Notes: generated by a model from the sequence alone, not told the origin. 10,502 bases of DNA from Thermoplasmata archaeon (GCA_030043255.1 JASHYB010000167.1:1-10502), one strand, 5' to 3'. Numbered from the stretch's first letter, positions 1-7,615 are shown. Translations and numbers: made by a program.

Positions 1-25
1 ACTTCGGCGAACGGTAACGGACCGC

Positions 26-1114
26 TCAGGACCTCGTGCGGTCGATGCGGACCTCGTCCCCGGTCCAGGAGAACCGGAGACGGCGTCGACCCTTCCAGAT
101 GCGCCGTCGGTCCCAGAGCGCACCGACCAGGAGCGGGAGCCCGATCGACGCCTCGACGTGGGCCATCGCGCGCGTCGCCGTCTTGGCGATCTTCCCCCAG
201 GACTGCGCCTCGTCCAGGGTGCTGCCCGAGAGGCCGCCCCAGTGCGGGACGTCCGTCGTCAGCTGCAGGGCGTAGTAGTGCCCCTCGCCCTCCCGCCCGA
301 ACGCGTAGTTCGCCATGACGATCCCGTCGTTGATCCAGTTCTTGGGGGTCCCCCCGCCGAGGTAGACGACCGCCGTACGGGGCGACGCGGAGAGGATCTG
401 GACCAGCTCGTAGTTGTCCCGGACGGCATCGAGCAGGAACCTCGACGGCTTTCCGCGGTTCGCCTGGTAGTGCAGCGTGAGCCCGATCCCGATGGAGCTG
501 TCGATGAGCGCGGGCGAGAAGACCGGCACCCCGCGCCGCGCCGCCGTCGCGAGGATGGAGTCGCTGGAGGGGAACTCCTGGCCGAGGAAGCCGAGGAACT
601 CCCGGGAGGAGGCCGGACGGGCCGGGAACCCCTCGGTGACCTTGCCGATCGCCCGGTCGGTCTCCTCGAACTTCAGCTCGTCGACGTACGTGTCGTAGAT
701 CCGGTCGAGGTAGAGCTCGCGGAGGCGCACGTCGTCCGCGGTCGGGGTCCCCATCCAGTGGCGGCCCCCGATCGTCTGGTAGAGGTCCTGGTAGAGGACC
801 GCCCCGGTCGAGACGACGACGTCCACCAGGCCCCAGTCGATCAGGTCGCGGATCGTCTTGCGCAGCCCCGCGGCGATCAGCGGTCCGGCCAGGCCGAGGA
901 AGATCGTCGGCCGCTTCGGGTCGGTGAGGGCGTTCTCCCAGACCTCCAGGCAGCGACCGAGGTTACGGGCCTGGATCGAGGTACCTTGGAACTGCTGGAG
1001 CAGATCTCCCAGGCCCCGCACCCGGGTAACGTCCACCGCGCGGATCGCCTTCGTCAACACCGGTTTCCGCCGAGCCGCGAGGGAAGGGGACACGGCCCGC
1101 CCAGCGGCGTTCAC
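26..1114 (-). CDS. dys: Deoxyhypusine synthase
   Basis: Catalyses the NAD-dependent transfer of the aminobutyl group of spermidine to one lysine of translation factor aIF5A, the first step of hypusine formation, in the cytoplasm. Numbered from the GTG at 1114, the 362-aa product has the family motifs in order: VSTGAVLYQD (about 101-110), GGGTPKNW (253-260, dinucleotide-site region) and SGSTLDEAQSWGKI (296-309). The last contains the lysine equivalent to the catalytic enzyme-imine lysine (K308), so this looks like a true synthase and not a lysine-less paralogue. The frame is open up to an ATG at 1177, but that codon lies upstream of the only TATA-like patch (1155-1162), so GTG 1114 is preferred. 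GTG 1096 and GTG 1060 are also possible, since recognisable homology starts near 1055. A basic tail of about 25 residues extends past the conserved core. Divergent from the ATPase gene. Confidence 0.93.
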   Translation of the reverse strand: MNAAGRAVSPSLAARRKPVLTKAIRAVDVTRVRGLGDLLQQFQGTSIQARNLGRCLEVWENALTDPKRPTIFLGLAGPLIAAGLRKTIRDLIDWGLVDVVVSTGAVLYQDLYQTIGGRHWMGTPTADDVRLRELYLDRIYDTYVDELKFEETDRAIGKVTEGFPARPASSREFLGFLGQEFPSSDSILATAARRGVPVFSPALIDSSIGIGLTLHYQANRGKPSRFLLDAVRDNYELVQILSASPRTAVVYLGGGTPKNWINDGIVMANYAFGREGEGHYYALQLTTDVPHWGGLSGSTLDEAQSWGKIAKTATRAMAHVEASIGLPLLVGALWDRRRIWKGRRRLRFSWTGDEVRIDRTRS

Positions 1115-1154
1115 CTCATAGCGATTCTCGGGTCCTGCACGCCGCCGCCCGGCT

Positions 1155-1162
1155 TCTTTAAC
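1155..1162. promoter_or_regulatory. Shared TATA-like box of a divergent promoter
   Basis: The patch tctttaac is the only AT-rich stretch between the deoxyhypusine synthase and ATPase genes. Read rightward it lies about 35 nt before GTG 1196, giving a short leader with a GGTGA Shine-Dalgarno-like run at 1188-1192. Read leftward it lies about 41 nt before GTG 1114. The near-symmetric TTTAA core could serve both directions. This is inference from spacing and composition. Confidence 0.4.
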
Positions 1163-1195
1163 CGAGGGAGCGGGCATCTCGACGCGGGGTGAAGG

Positions 1196-3469
1196 GTGCC
1201 TCCGAGCGAACCGGCGATCCTCCGGGCGCTGGAGGGTCTCGCGGACCGCTCGGGTCGGACGGTCGTCATCCTCGGCGGTCCGGGGAGCGGGAAGACCTCG
1301 ACCCTCGGCCGCTTGCGTGCCGGCATCGACGCGCTCGGGGGACGGGCGGTGCCGATCGTCGGGAGCTATCGGGGGCGTTCGGTCCCATACGGCGCGCTCG
1401 AGGGCCTGGAGCGTCCGCCGGCCGAGGAGGGGGAGTCGGAGGAGACCGACGAGGCACCGGACCTCGACCTCGCGGGCATGGCGCCGATGGCCCCGGTGGC
1501 GATCGACCCGGCGGCGATCCCCGGCTCGCGACGCCGGGACGGACGGGTCCGCACGACGTTCCTCGGCGAGACGACGCGGGGCCGCGGACCGCCGGCCCGG
1601 GACCCTGACGCCTACTGGGACGGCCTCCTACCGGAGTTCCGGGGGCCGAGCGCGCACCCGGTCGCCCTGCTGGTCGACGAGGCGGCCTACCTGGACGTCG
1701 AGAGCCGCGAGTTCGTCCTCTCCCTGAGCGGCCGGGCCCACCTGCGTCCGCTGCTGATCGGCATCAGCCTGGACGCGAGCTCGTCGGCCACCGCGGTCTG
1801 GGAGGAGGGGCTGCTGGGCCGGTCGGACGTCGACTGGGTCCGGCTGCCGAACGCCCCCTCGGACGCCCGGGAGGTCCGCCGGCTCCGGGAGCTCACCGCC
1901 GACCTGCCCGCTCCGACGACCCGCGTGCTCGGTTACGTGACCCTCCTGGGCGGCGAATCGACGTCGGTGGTGCTCGCGCGGATCGCCCGCCTCGGGCTCG
2001 TGCAGCTGGCGGAGGCGCTCCGTCCGGCGGTCCAGCTCGGCCTGCTCAAGGTCCGCGAGGGGAAGGTCTCGGTCCCGGACCGCGCGTCGGTCCCGATCCT
2101 CGAGGGGCTGTTCCCGGAGGCGGACCGGCGCCGCTGGCACCTGGACGTCGCGGACGGGCTGCACGCGCTCTCGGCGGAGCCGCCGCTCTCCCGGCGGATC
2201 GAGATCGCCCGGCACTACCTCGCCTCCTCCGCGGACGCGCTGGCGATGGCCCGTCTGCTGGAAGCGGCGGAGATCAGCCTGGGGCTCCTGGAGTTCGACG
2301 GCGCGACCCGCCTGCTCGCGGAGGCGATCGACTGCCTCGCGACCATGGCCCCCGCCAGCCGGGCCGGCATCGAACCGGAGATGCACCTGCTGAACGCGCG
2401 GGCGCTGTTCTACTCCGGCTGCCCGGCCGAGGGCCAAGCGGAGCTGCGGGAGGGGGTCGAGGGGGCGCTGCGCGCCTCCACCACCGCCACCGACCTCGCG
2501 AGCTGGATCGAGCCGCTGCTGCCGGTGCTGCAGGTCGTCGGACCGCGGGCCCCGCTGGTCGGCACGATCGTGGAGCTCGCCGAGCGCCTGCACGACGCCA
2601 ATCAGGTCGAGCCGGAGGTGCTGCTCGAGACCCTGCTGCCGGGGTTCGACGCCGAGCGGAACCAGCCGGAGCGCTCGCGCACGGAGGCGCTGCGGGCGGC
2701 GCAGCACGCCCACGGCGTCAAGGAGCGCCATCTCCAGGCGCTCGGGCTGTTCACGATGGGGGTCTCCCGGATGCTCGGCAGCGCGGCCGAGATGGCGCAG
2801 GCGGAGCGGTTCCTGAGGGCGTCACGCTACCTGCTGCGGGACACGCGACGGTGGGAGCTCGACTACATTGCCGGGGAGTACGAGTGCCGCCTGCTGGAGC
2901 TTCGCGGGGCGGTCGACCAGGCCCTTGCGCTGCGGCAGCAGAGCATCGCGGCGCTCGCGCGCGCCCGACTGCCGTCCGTGGAGCTGTTCCACGAGCTGGG
3001 GATCGCCCGCATCCATCTCGACCGAGGCGCGTCGGGCTTGGCCGATAGCCCCCTGGACCGGGCCGGGCGTCTGGCGGACAGCCTTCACCTGTTCCCGCCA
3101 TCGCCCGGGCTCCTGCAGCTCTGGCTGCTCGATGGGCGCCGGCACGCCGTCGGCGACTCGATCGATGCGGCCCGGGACCGATGGTCGGCGCTCGCCGACC
3201 TTCCCACCGGCCTGACGCTGCCCCGAGTGCGAGCCGAGGCGCTCCTGCGGCTCGCGCTGCTGGAGGAGGTCTTGGGTCGCACGGGGGAGGTCGAGCGGCT
3301 GACGCAGGAGCTCGAGACCCCCGAGACGGCAGCCGCTCTCCCGGAGGCGTGGAAGCCCTGGGTCGCGGAACTGGCCGTGCGGGCCCCGAAGAGCCAGCAC
3401 GGAGGCGCTCCGCTGCCCGGTGCGGGACCTTCAGCCGGCCCCGAGCGGCGCGAACGCCGCCGGCGCTAG
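1196..3469 (+). CDS. P-loop ATPase with helical-repeat (TPR-like) C-terminus, STAND/MalT-like
   Basis: A 757-aa protein with a Walker A motif GGPGSGKT at residues 27-34 and a Walker B motif VALLVDEAAYLD at 156-167 (D161, E162). Between them is an acidic low-complexity insert (about 72-96). After roughly residue 240 come a winged-helix-like stretch and then long alanine/leucine/arginine-rich amphipathic helices to about 735, resembling the superstructure-forming helical repeats of STAND ATPases such as MalT. No LuxR-type DNA-binding domain, membrane segment or enzymatic effector is visible; the end is a short basic tail. A regulatory or scaffold ATPase that senses a ligand or protein partner through its repeats is the most economical reading, but substrate and pathway are unknown. 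The GTG start lies 3 nt after GGTGA and 26 codons before the P-loop. The 3' end overlaps the convergent transporter gene by 39 nt. Confidence 0.85.
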   Translation: MPPSEPAILRALEGLADRSGRTVVILGGPGSGKTSTLGRLRAGIDALGGRAVPIVGSYRGRSVPYGALEGLERPPAEEGESEETDEAPDLDLAGMAPMAPVAIDPAAIPGSRRRDGRVRTTFLGETTRGRGPPARDPDAYWDGLLPEFRGPSAHPVALLVDEAAYLDVESREFVLSLSGRAHLRPLLIGISLDASSSATAVWEEGLLGRSDVDWVRLPNAPSDAREVRRLRELTADLPAPTTRVLGYVTLLGGESTSVVLARIARLGLVQLAEALRPAVQLGLLKVREGKVSVPDRASVPILEGLFPEADRRRWHLDVADGLHALSAEPPLSRRIEIARHYLASSADALAMARLLEAAEISLGLLEFDGATRLLAEAIDCLATMAPASRAGIEPEMHLLNARALFYSGCPAEGQAELREGVEGALRASTTATDLASWIEPLLPVLQVVGPRAPLVGTIVELAERLHDANQVEPEVLLETLLPGFDAERNQPERSRTEALRAAQHAHGVKERHLQALGLFTMGVSRMLGSAAEMAQAERFLRASRYLLRDTRRWELDYIAGEYECRLLELRGAVDQALALRQQSIAALARARLPSVELFHELGIARIHLDRGASGLADSPLDRAGRLADSLHLFPPSPGLLQLWLLDGRRHAVGDSIDAARDRWSALADLPTGLTLPRVRAEALLRLALLEEVLGRTGEVERLTQELETPETAAALPEAWKPWVAELAVRAPKSQHGGAPLPGAGPSAGPERRERRRR

Positions 3470-4042
3470 CCCGTAGACGATGGTGAACACGCCCACGACG
3501 TACAGGATCGTCGCGACGACCTTGCGGACGGTGGCCGGTCGCAGGCGCAGCCCCAGGCGGCCGCCGAGCCAGACGTCCCAGGCGGCGACCGCCGTCAGGC
3601 CGCAGGCCCCGCCGACGAGGACCGCGAGCCAGCCGAACGTCGGGACCAGCACGATCTCGAAGATCATCGTTGTGTCGCCCAGCTCCAGCAGGAAGATCGT
3701 CGTGAACGCGGCCAGGACCGCGCCCCTCAGGCCGGGAGAGACCGGCGCGTCATCGTCGTGGGCGCCGAACAGCGTCCAGGTGGCGTAACCGAGCAGGAAC
3801 AGCCCGCCGGCGACCCGCAGCAGGTCCAGCCGCCCGGGCCCGAGCAGCCCGGTGAGCGTCGTCCCGACCGCGACCGCCAGGACGGTGGTCGTGACGAACG
3901 CCGCCGCGCCGCCGACCCACGCGCCGAGCGCCCGGACCCGGGCGGAGAGCGCGATGAGCGCGAAGCTGGTCCGGTCGATCAGCTCCAGCCCGCCGATGAT
4001 CGCCAGGACGACGAGCGCGCCGACCAGGGTCCCCGCCGGCAT
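3431..4042 (-). CDS. GDT1/TMEM165 (UPF0016)-family cation transporter
   Basis: A 203-aa, very hydrophobic protein with about six membrane segments in two related halves. Each half carries the family's acidic signature in a helix: ELIDRT at residues 20-25 and ELGDTT at 120-125, corresponding to the consensus E-x-G-D-(K/R)-(T/S). Family members move Mn2+ or Ca2+, usually against protons, across the cell membrane; the ion here cannot be read from sequence. The first motif has Ile where Gly is usual, and the second has Thr where Lys or Arg is usual. The ATG lies 7 nt after a GGAG ribosome-binding site and 13 nt beyond the pyrI stop, so it is probably the third gene of the pyr operon. Its last codons overlap the convergent ATPase gene. 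A LysE- or TerC-like exporter is the main alternative. Confidence 0.72.
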   Translation of the reverse strand: MPAGTLVGALVVLAIIGGLELIDRTSFALIALSARVRALGAWVGGAAAFVTTTVLAVAVGTTLTGLLGPGRLDLLRVAGGLFLLGYATWTLFGAHDDDAPVSPGLRGAVLAAFTTIFLLELGDTTMIFEIVLVPTFGWLAVLVGGACGLTAVAAWDVWLGGRLGLRLRPATVRKVVATILYVVGVFTIVYGLAPAAFAPLGAG

Positions 4043-4055
4043 CCGCCGGCTCCGC

Positions 4056-4514
4056 CTAGGCGAGATGCCGCAGGAAGTCGGCGACGCGCCGGTCGCAGAA
4101 CGCGCACCGCAGCACCGTCGGACGACGACCCACGACCTCGAACTCGCTCTCCAGCGGCTCGGCCTGGTTGGAGATACAGTTCAGGTTCGGACAGCGCAGG
4201 ACGCCGACGATGCGCGGCGGCAGGTCGACCGCCCGCTTCTCGCGGACCTTGTAGTCCCGGATGATCGAGATCGTCGCGGTGGGGGCGATCAGCGCGATCG
4301 CGTTGACCGTCCGCGGCTCCAGCTCGACGTCCTCGACCTTGACGATGTCCTTCCAGCCGAGCTTGCCGGAGCGGACGCGGATGGCGACGCTGACGGTGGA
4401 GTCCCGGTCGAGCTGACGGACCCGCAGGATCCGCAGCACCTCGAGCGCGAGCCCGCTCGCGATGTGGTCGATGACCGTGCCGTTGCGGATGGGGGTGATC
4501 TTCAGTTCGCGCAC
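4056..4514 (-). CDS. pyrI: Aspartate carbamoyltransferase regulatory chain
   Basis: The non-catalytic chain that links catalytic trimers into the allosteric holoenzyme and binds nucleotide effectors. The 152-aa length matches the E. coli protein (153 aa). The N-terminal nucleotide-binding domain starts with LKITPIRNGTVIDHI, and the C-terminal zinc domain has the four ligands C108, C113, C137 and C140 in the CPNLNC and CAFC motifs, in the family spacing. The GTG start is 4 nt after the pyrB stop, with GAGGT 6 nt upstream lying across the end of pyrB, so the two chains are made from one message. All structural zinc residues are present, so allosteric assembly with the neighbouring PyrB is expected. 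Confidence 0.97.
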   Translation of the reverse strand: MRELKITPIRNGTVIDHIASGLALEVLRILRVRQLDRDSTVSVAIRVRSGKLGWKDIVKVEDVELEPRTVNAIALIAPTATISIIRDYKVREKRAVDLPPRIVGVLRCPNLNCISNQAEPLESEFEVVGRRPTVLRCAFCDRRVADFLRHLA

Positions 4515-4518
4515 CGGT

Positions 4519-5457
4519 CTACCTCGCGCCCCGCCGCTTGCCGAGGATGGCGTCCAGCAGCGCCATGCGGACCGGCACCGCGAGGAACGCCTGGCGGAAG
4601 TAGGCGGCGTGCGGTGTACTGTCGACCTCCGGGGCGATCTCCCCGGCGCGCGGCAGCGGGTGCATGACGATCAGCTTCGGCTTCGCCCCGGCCAGCACCT
4701 CCGCGTCGATCCGGTACGAGCCGACGACGGCGCGGTACTCGCTCTCGTCGGTGAACCGCTCCTTCTGGATCCGGGTGACGTAGAGGACGTCCGCGTCGCG
4801 GACCGCCCGCGCGAGATCCGGCTCGTCGGTGACCTTCGCCCCTTCGTGATGCAGCTCATCGCGGTGCTCCTCCGGGAGCCGCAGCGACTCGGGGCTGCAG
4901 AGGACCAGCTCGCTGCCGAACTCGGCCAGCGCGTAGGCCAGCGAGTGGACGGTCCGGCCGTACTTCAGGTCCCCGAGCAGGACCACCTTCAGGCCGGCGA
5001 GGGTGCCGAACCTCTCGCGGATCGTCGCGAGGTCCAGCAGCGTCTGCGTCGGATGCTGGCCGGCCCCGTCGCCCGCGTTGATCACCGGGCGCTCGGAGGC
5101 CCGGGCGGCCAGCCGTGCCGCCCCCTCGTTCGGGTGGCGGAGGACGATCGCGTCGGCGTACGAGCTGAGCATGCGGATGGTGTCGTAGAGGCTCTCGCCC
5201 TTGCGCATCGAGCTGGCCCCCGCGTCCGCGATGGTCAGGCAGCTCCCGCCGAGGCGCTGGACCGCCGACTCGAAGGAGAGGCGGGTCCGGGTGGACGGTT
5301 CGAAGAACGCCATCGCGACGATCCGTCCGGCGAGCAGCGGCGCCGTACGCGAGCCCTCCGCCAGCGGGATCATCCGGCGGGCGCTATCGAGGATCTGGAC
5401 GATCTCCTCGCGCGAGAGGTCGCGGATCGAGACCAGGTCGCGACCGTGCAGCGCCAT
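4519..5457 (-). CDS. pyrB: Aspartate carbamoyltransferase catalytic chain
   Basis: Condenses carbamoyl phosphate and aspartate to N-carbamoylaspartate, the committed step of pyrimidine synthesis, in the cytoplasm. The 312-aa product has the carbamoyl-phosphate loop FFEPSTRTRLSFE (51-63; STRT at 55-58), the SSMRKGES loop with the active-site lysine borrowed by the adjacent subunit (K86), HPTQTLLDL (135-143), GDLKYGRTVHSL (162-173) and HPLPRAGEI (266-274). Length and motif order are normal. The reading frame stays open far upstream, to 6306, but that part is antisense to the EamA gene and has no homology. The ATG at 5457 fits the family N-terminus and lies about 28 nt from a TATA-like box at 5485-5491, suggesting a leaderless transcript. 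First gene of pyrB-pyrI-gdt1. Confidence 0.97.
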   Translation of the reverse strand: MALHGRDLVSIRDLSREEIVQILDSARRMIPLAEGSRTAPLLAGRIVAMAFFEPSTRTRLSFESAVQRLGGSCLTIADAGASSMRKGESLYDTIRMLSSYADAIVLRHPNEGAARLAARASERPVINAGDGAGQHPTQTLLDLATIRERFGTLAGLKVVLLGDLKYGRTVHSLAYALAEFGSELVLCSPESLRLPEEHRDELHHEGAKVTDEPDLARAVRDADVLYVTRIQKERFTDESEYRAVVGSYRIDAEVLAGAKPKLIVMHPLPRAGEIAPEVDSTPHAAYFRQAFLAVPVRMALLDAILGKRRGAR

Positions 5458-5484
5458 GCGGCGGGCGGCAGGAACGCCTCCGCA

Positions 5485-5491
5485 TAAGAAG
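5485..5491 (-). promoter_or_regulatory. TATA-like box for the pyrB operon
   Basis: On the minus strand the sequence cttctta ends 27 nt before the pyrB ATG, in an otherwise GC-rich 117-bp divergent spacer. The spacing predicts transcription starting at or within a few bases of the ATG, as in leaderless archaeal mRNAs. No attenuator-like hairpin or leader peptide is visible. Confidence 0.5.
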
Positions 5492-5544
5492 CCCCCCGGG
5501 GTGACTCGGTTCCGGAGCCCGGCGGCGATCCCGGCCAACGCAAG

Positions 5545-5550
5545 CCCTAT
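5545..5550 (+). promoter_or_regulatory. Weak TATA-like element for the EamA gene
   Basis: The bases ccctat lie about 25 nt before GTG 5575. This is the least GC-rich patch in the right half of the pyrB/EamA spacer. The element is degenerate and supported only by position. Confidence 0.25.
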
Positions 5551-5574
5551 CGGCGAGGCGGCTCCCCGGTACCC

Positions 5575-6531
5575 GTGCGACCCTCCACCTGGAGCGCGGC
5601 CTCGTACGTCCTCTTCGCGCTCATGCTGGTCGCCTGGGCCGCCAACTACCTGTTCGTTCGGGTTGGCGAGCACTACGTGGCCCCGCTCTGGCTCGCCACC
5701 CTGCGGGCCGCGTTGGGCGCCGGAGGTATCGCGGTCTTTCTCCTGCTGCGTCCGGCCGACCGCTCGCTCACGGCCCGGGAGAAGCGGGACGCCCTGCTCC
5801 TGGGCATCCCGAACACCGGGATCTTCCTCGCGCTCTGGTTCGTGGCGGCGCCGGCGATCCTCCCCGGGACGACCTCGGTGATCGTCTACACCTTCCCGCT
5901 CTGGGTCGCCCTCTTCTCTCCCTGGGTGCTCGGTTCGCGGCTCACGGGCGGTCACTGGGCCGCGATCGGCACCGGTTTTGCCGGGGTGCTGCTGGTCTCG
6001 GAGCCGTGGACGGGCGGGAGCCACGCGGCGGCGCTCCGGCCCGTCCTCGAACTGCTCGGCGCGGCGATCTCGTGGGCGGTGGCCACCGTGGCGATCCAAC
6101 GGCGCTTCGAGCCCGCGGCCTTGCCGTCCGCGAACGGCTACCAGATGCTGGGCGGCGCGATCTTCCTGCTCGCGGTGACCTCGGCGGTCGGGCAACTCGG
6201 GCTGCCCGGCACGGCCCCGGACTTCTGGATCGCGGTGCTCTGGCTGGGGCTCTTCGGGACGGCCTTCGCCTACGGCGTCTGGTTCTACCTGCTCAGGACC
6301 GTCCACGCCTCCACGCTGAGCGCCTACTCGTTCCTCGTGCCGTTGCTGGCCCTGGCGCTCTCGGTGGTGTTCGACGGCGAACGGCTCGCGGCCGTTCAGG
6401 TCGGCGGGGTGCTCCTGGTACTGCTCGGCATCTACCTCGTGGGGCGACGGCCGCTACCGGCTCCCGCTCACCCGGCGGACGGGGCGTCCCCGGCTGCCTC
6501 GGATCGAGCCCCGACCGGGCGGGACCCCTGA
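5575..6531 (+). CDS. EamA/DMT-superfamily membrane transporter
   Basis: A 318-aa integral membrane protein with about ten hydrophobic helices in two homologous EamA halves (about residues 10-140 and 155-290). The first helix contains the typical W-x-x-N-Y start (MLVAWAANYLFVRVGE), followed by PLWLATLRAALG. Helix 4 holds PGTTSVIVYTFPLWVALFSP, and the second half has AFAYGVWFYLL and ASTLSAYSFLVPLLA, all characteristic of drug/metabolite (RhaT/YdcZ/PecM-like) permeases. The substrate is not predictable; family members export amino acids, nucleobase-type metabolites or drugs. A Pro/Ala-rich tail of about 30 residues should be cytoplasmic. The GTG start fits the first membrane segment and the weak TATA-like patch 25 nt upstream. 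It is divergent from pyrB, but nothing visible ties it to pyrimidine metabolism. Confidence 0.9.
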   Translation: MRPSTWSAASYVLFALMLVAWAANYLFVRVGEHYVAPLWLATLRAALGAGGIAVFLLLRPADRSLTAREKRDALLLGIPNTGIFLALWFVAAPAILPGTTSVIVYTFPLWVALFSPWVLGSRLTGGHWAAIGTGFAGVLLVSEPWTGGSHAAALRPVLELLGAAISWAVATVAIQRRFEPAALPSANGYQMLGGAIFLLAVTSAVGQLGLPGTAPDFWIAVLWLGLFGTAFAYGVWFYLLRTVHASTLSAYSFLVPLLALALSVVFDGERLAAVQVGGVLLVLLGIYLVGRRPLPAPAHPADGASPAASDRAPTGRDP

Positions 6532-6665
6532 CAGGACCCTGCTCCCGCGCTCGCCATCGCCGGAAGCCGTCCGTTGCTTCCTGGAGGTGCCGACGGGGAG
6601 CTGCCTAACGGGCGCCTTCGACCTTCCGGCCGTCGCTCGCCCCTCGCCTCCGGGCCGACCGAAAC

Positions 6666-6673
6666 GTAGTAAC
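6666..6673 (+). promoter_or_regulatory. TATA-like element for the zinc-ribbon membrane protein
   Basis: The patch gtagtaac is the only AT-rich stretch in this spacer. It is centred about 26 nt before GTG 6695, which favours that codon as a leaderless start over the upstream in-frame GTG at 6680 and the start at 6587. Confidence 0.35.
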
Positions 6674-6694
6674 GCCGGTGTGCGTTCGAACGGT

Positions 6695-7204
6695 GTGGCG
6701 GCCCGGGTCTGCGGGAGGTGCGGGCAGACCTCCTCAACGGGACTGCCGAACTGCCCGAAGTGCGGGGCGCCGCTCGGGCCCGAGACCGACCCGCTCAGTC
6801 CCAGTACCGGCACCCGGGGCCGGGCCCGCGACTCGGCCGCCAGGTTCCTTGCGTTCATCGCCGTCGTGCTGATCGTCGTCGGGATCGTCATCCTGTTCAC
6901 CGTCCCGTTCCCCCGGCCGTACGCCCTGACGCTTGCCGAGCAGCCGCAGAACGTCGGCTGGACCGACGTGGTCAATCAGACGTTCCCCGTCGGGTCCACG
7001 GTCTCCGGCAGCTGGCACACCTGGAGCGGGGCGAAGGTCCAGTTCACCGTGCAGACGCTCAGCGGGGACACGGTCTACGCGGAACTGGCGCCCTCGGGCA
7101 GCTTTTCGTTCCTGGCCCAGCACGCCGTCTACCAGTTCACGACCGTCTCGTCCGGGGCGCAGAACACCTCGGTCAACGGTACGTTCTCCAGCCCCGTCTT
7201 CTGA
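6695..7204 (+). CDS. Zinc-ribbon single-span membrane protein with exported domain
   Basis: Counting from GTG 6695 the product is 169 aa. It starts with a zinc ribbon (C6, C9, C20, C23 in CGRCG and CPKCGAPLG), followed by a flexible Ser/Pro/Arg linker. A single hydrophobic span (about 51-70, FLAFIAVVLIVVGIVILFTV) comes next, then about 100 residues rich in Thr, Ser, Val and Gly with a beta-sheet look. The basic linker before the span predicts ribbon inside and C-terminal domain outside. Archaea have many such ribbon-TM-beta proteins of unknown role; no enzyme motif is visible. The frame is open to 6587, but those extra residues are low-complexity and lie upstream of the TATA-like patch. It follows the EamA gene after about 160 bp, apparently as a separate transcription unit. 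Confidence 0.75.
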   Translation: MAARVCGRCGQTSSTGLPNCPKCGAPLGPETDPLSPSTGTRGRARDSAARFLAFIAVVLIVVGIVILFTVPFPRPYALTLAEQPQNVGWTDVVNQTFPVGSTVSGSWHTWSGAKVQFTVQTLSGDTVYAELAPSGSFSFLAQHAVYQFTTVSSGAQNTSVNGTFSSPVF

Positions 7205-7501
7205 GGGGGCAGGTCACCGGGGCTGCACGCCCGCAGGCGCCCATTCCGAAACGGTTCCCGTCCGGAAGCTGGGCTGCCGGTTGTCCGTTTTCGGATTCTG
7301 GAGTGGGATCTGGTCGGCCGGCTGCGGACCACAGTGGGGCTGCCGATTGTTGGTCTTCCATCCGGAGGAAAGACGGTGGGCTCGCGCCTTTCGAGGACGT
7401 ACGAGAAAGTCTAAACAACCCGTTGCGGCTCCCGTCCGGCACAGGGCGAAGTCGGAGGGGCGGTGGGCTTTCCTGAAGCGACTCCAGCGGTTCAGGGCCG
7501 A
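7205..7501. other. Gene-free spacer with a short repeated motif
   Basis: No ORF with protein-like composition is visible on either strand. The 14-mer gggctgccgRttgt occurs at 7271-7284 and 7337-7350 (one mismatch, 66 nt apart). An AT-rich patch gtctaaacaac at 7409-7419 could be a TATA-like element or simply a trace of lower GC. Composition is visibly less GC-rich than in the genes to the left, which suggests acquired or decaying DNA. Confidence 0.4.
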
Positions 7502-7615
7502 ATGGCGGCCAAACTGCTTGAGAACCTACAGAGGTTCAGCTTGGACCCTCAGCAAGTCGAACGCTGGAAGAACTCGCGGGCCACGTACAGGCGGCTTCGC
7601 CCCATCGAGGAGTAG
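7502..7615 (+). CDS. Possible 37-aa protein or remnant
   Basis: From ATG 7502 a short frame encodes 37 residues of ordinary soluble-protein composition: a leucine-containing amphipathic N-terminus (MAAKLLENLQRF) followed by SLDPQQVERWKNSRATYRRL. It ends in TAG at 7613-7615. The frame is open only from 7415, and the part before the ATG is Gly/Pro-rich and unconvincing. There is no clear ribosome-binding site. It could be a small regulatory or antitoxin-like protein, the 3' end of a decayed gene, or chance. I do not recognise a family. It lies 100 nt before the 38-codon ORF that precedes the Fic gene. Confidence 0.3.
   Translation: MAAKLLENLQRFSLDPQQVERWKNSRATYRRLRPIEE

Noticed and set aside
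158..1192. Long plus-strand open frame opposite the deoxyhypusine synthase
   Set aside because: The product is Arg/Asp/Pro-rich with no motif. It is the complementary-strand shadow of a clearly recognisable enzyme gene.
1628..2731. 367-codon minus-strand open frame inside the ATPase gene
   Set aside because: Low-complexity Arg/Gln/Asp/Leu composition with no domain; a GC-rich shadow of the P-loop ATPase gene.
5458..6306. N-terminal extension of the pyrB frame, open for about 280 further codons upstream
   Set aside because: The extension is antisense to the EamA transporter gene, is Arg/Pro/Gly/Glu-rich without homology, and pyrB has a family-length start at 5457 with a TATA-like box.
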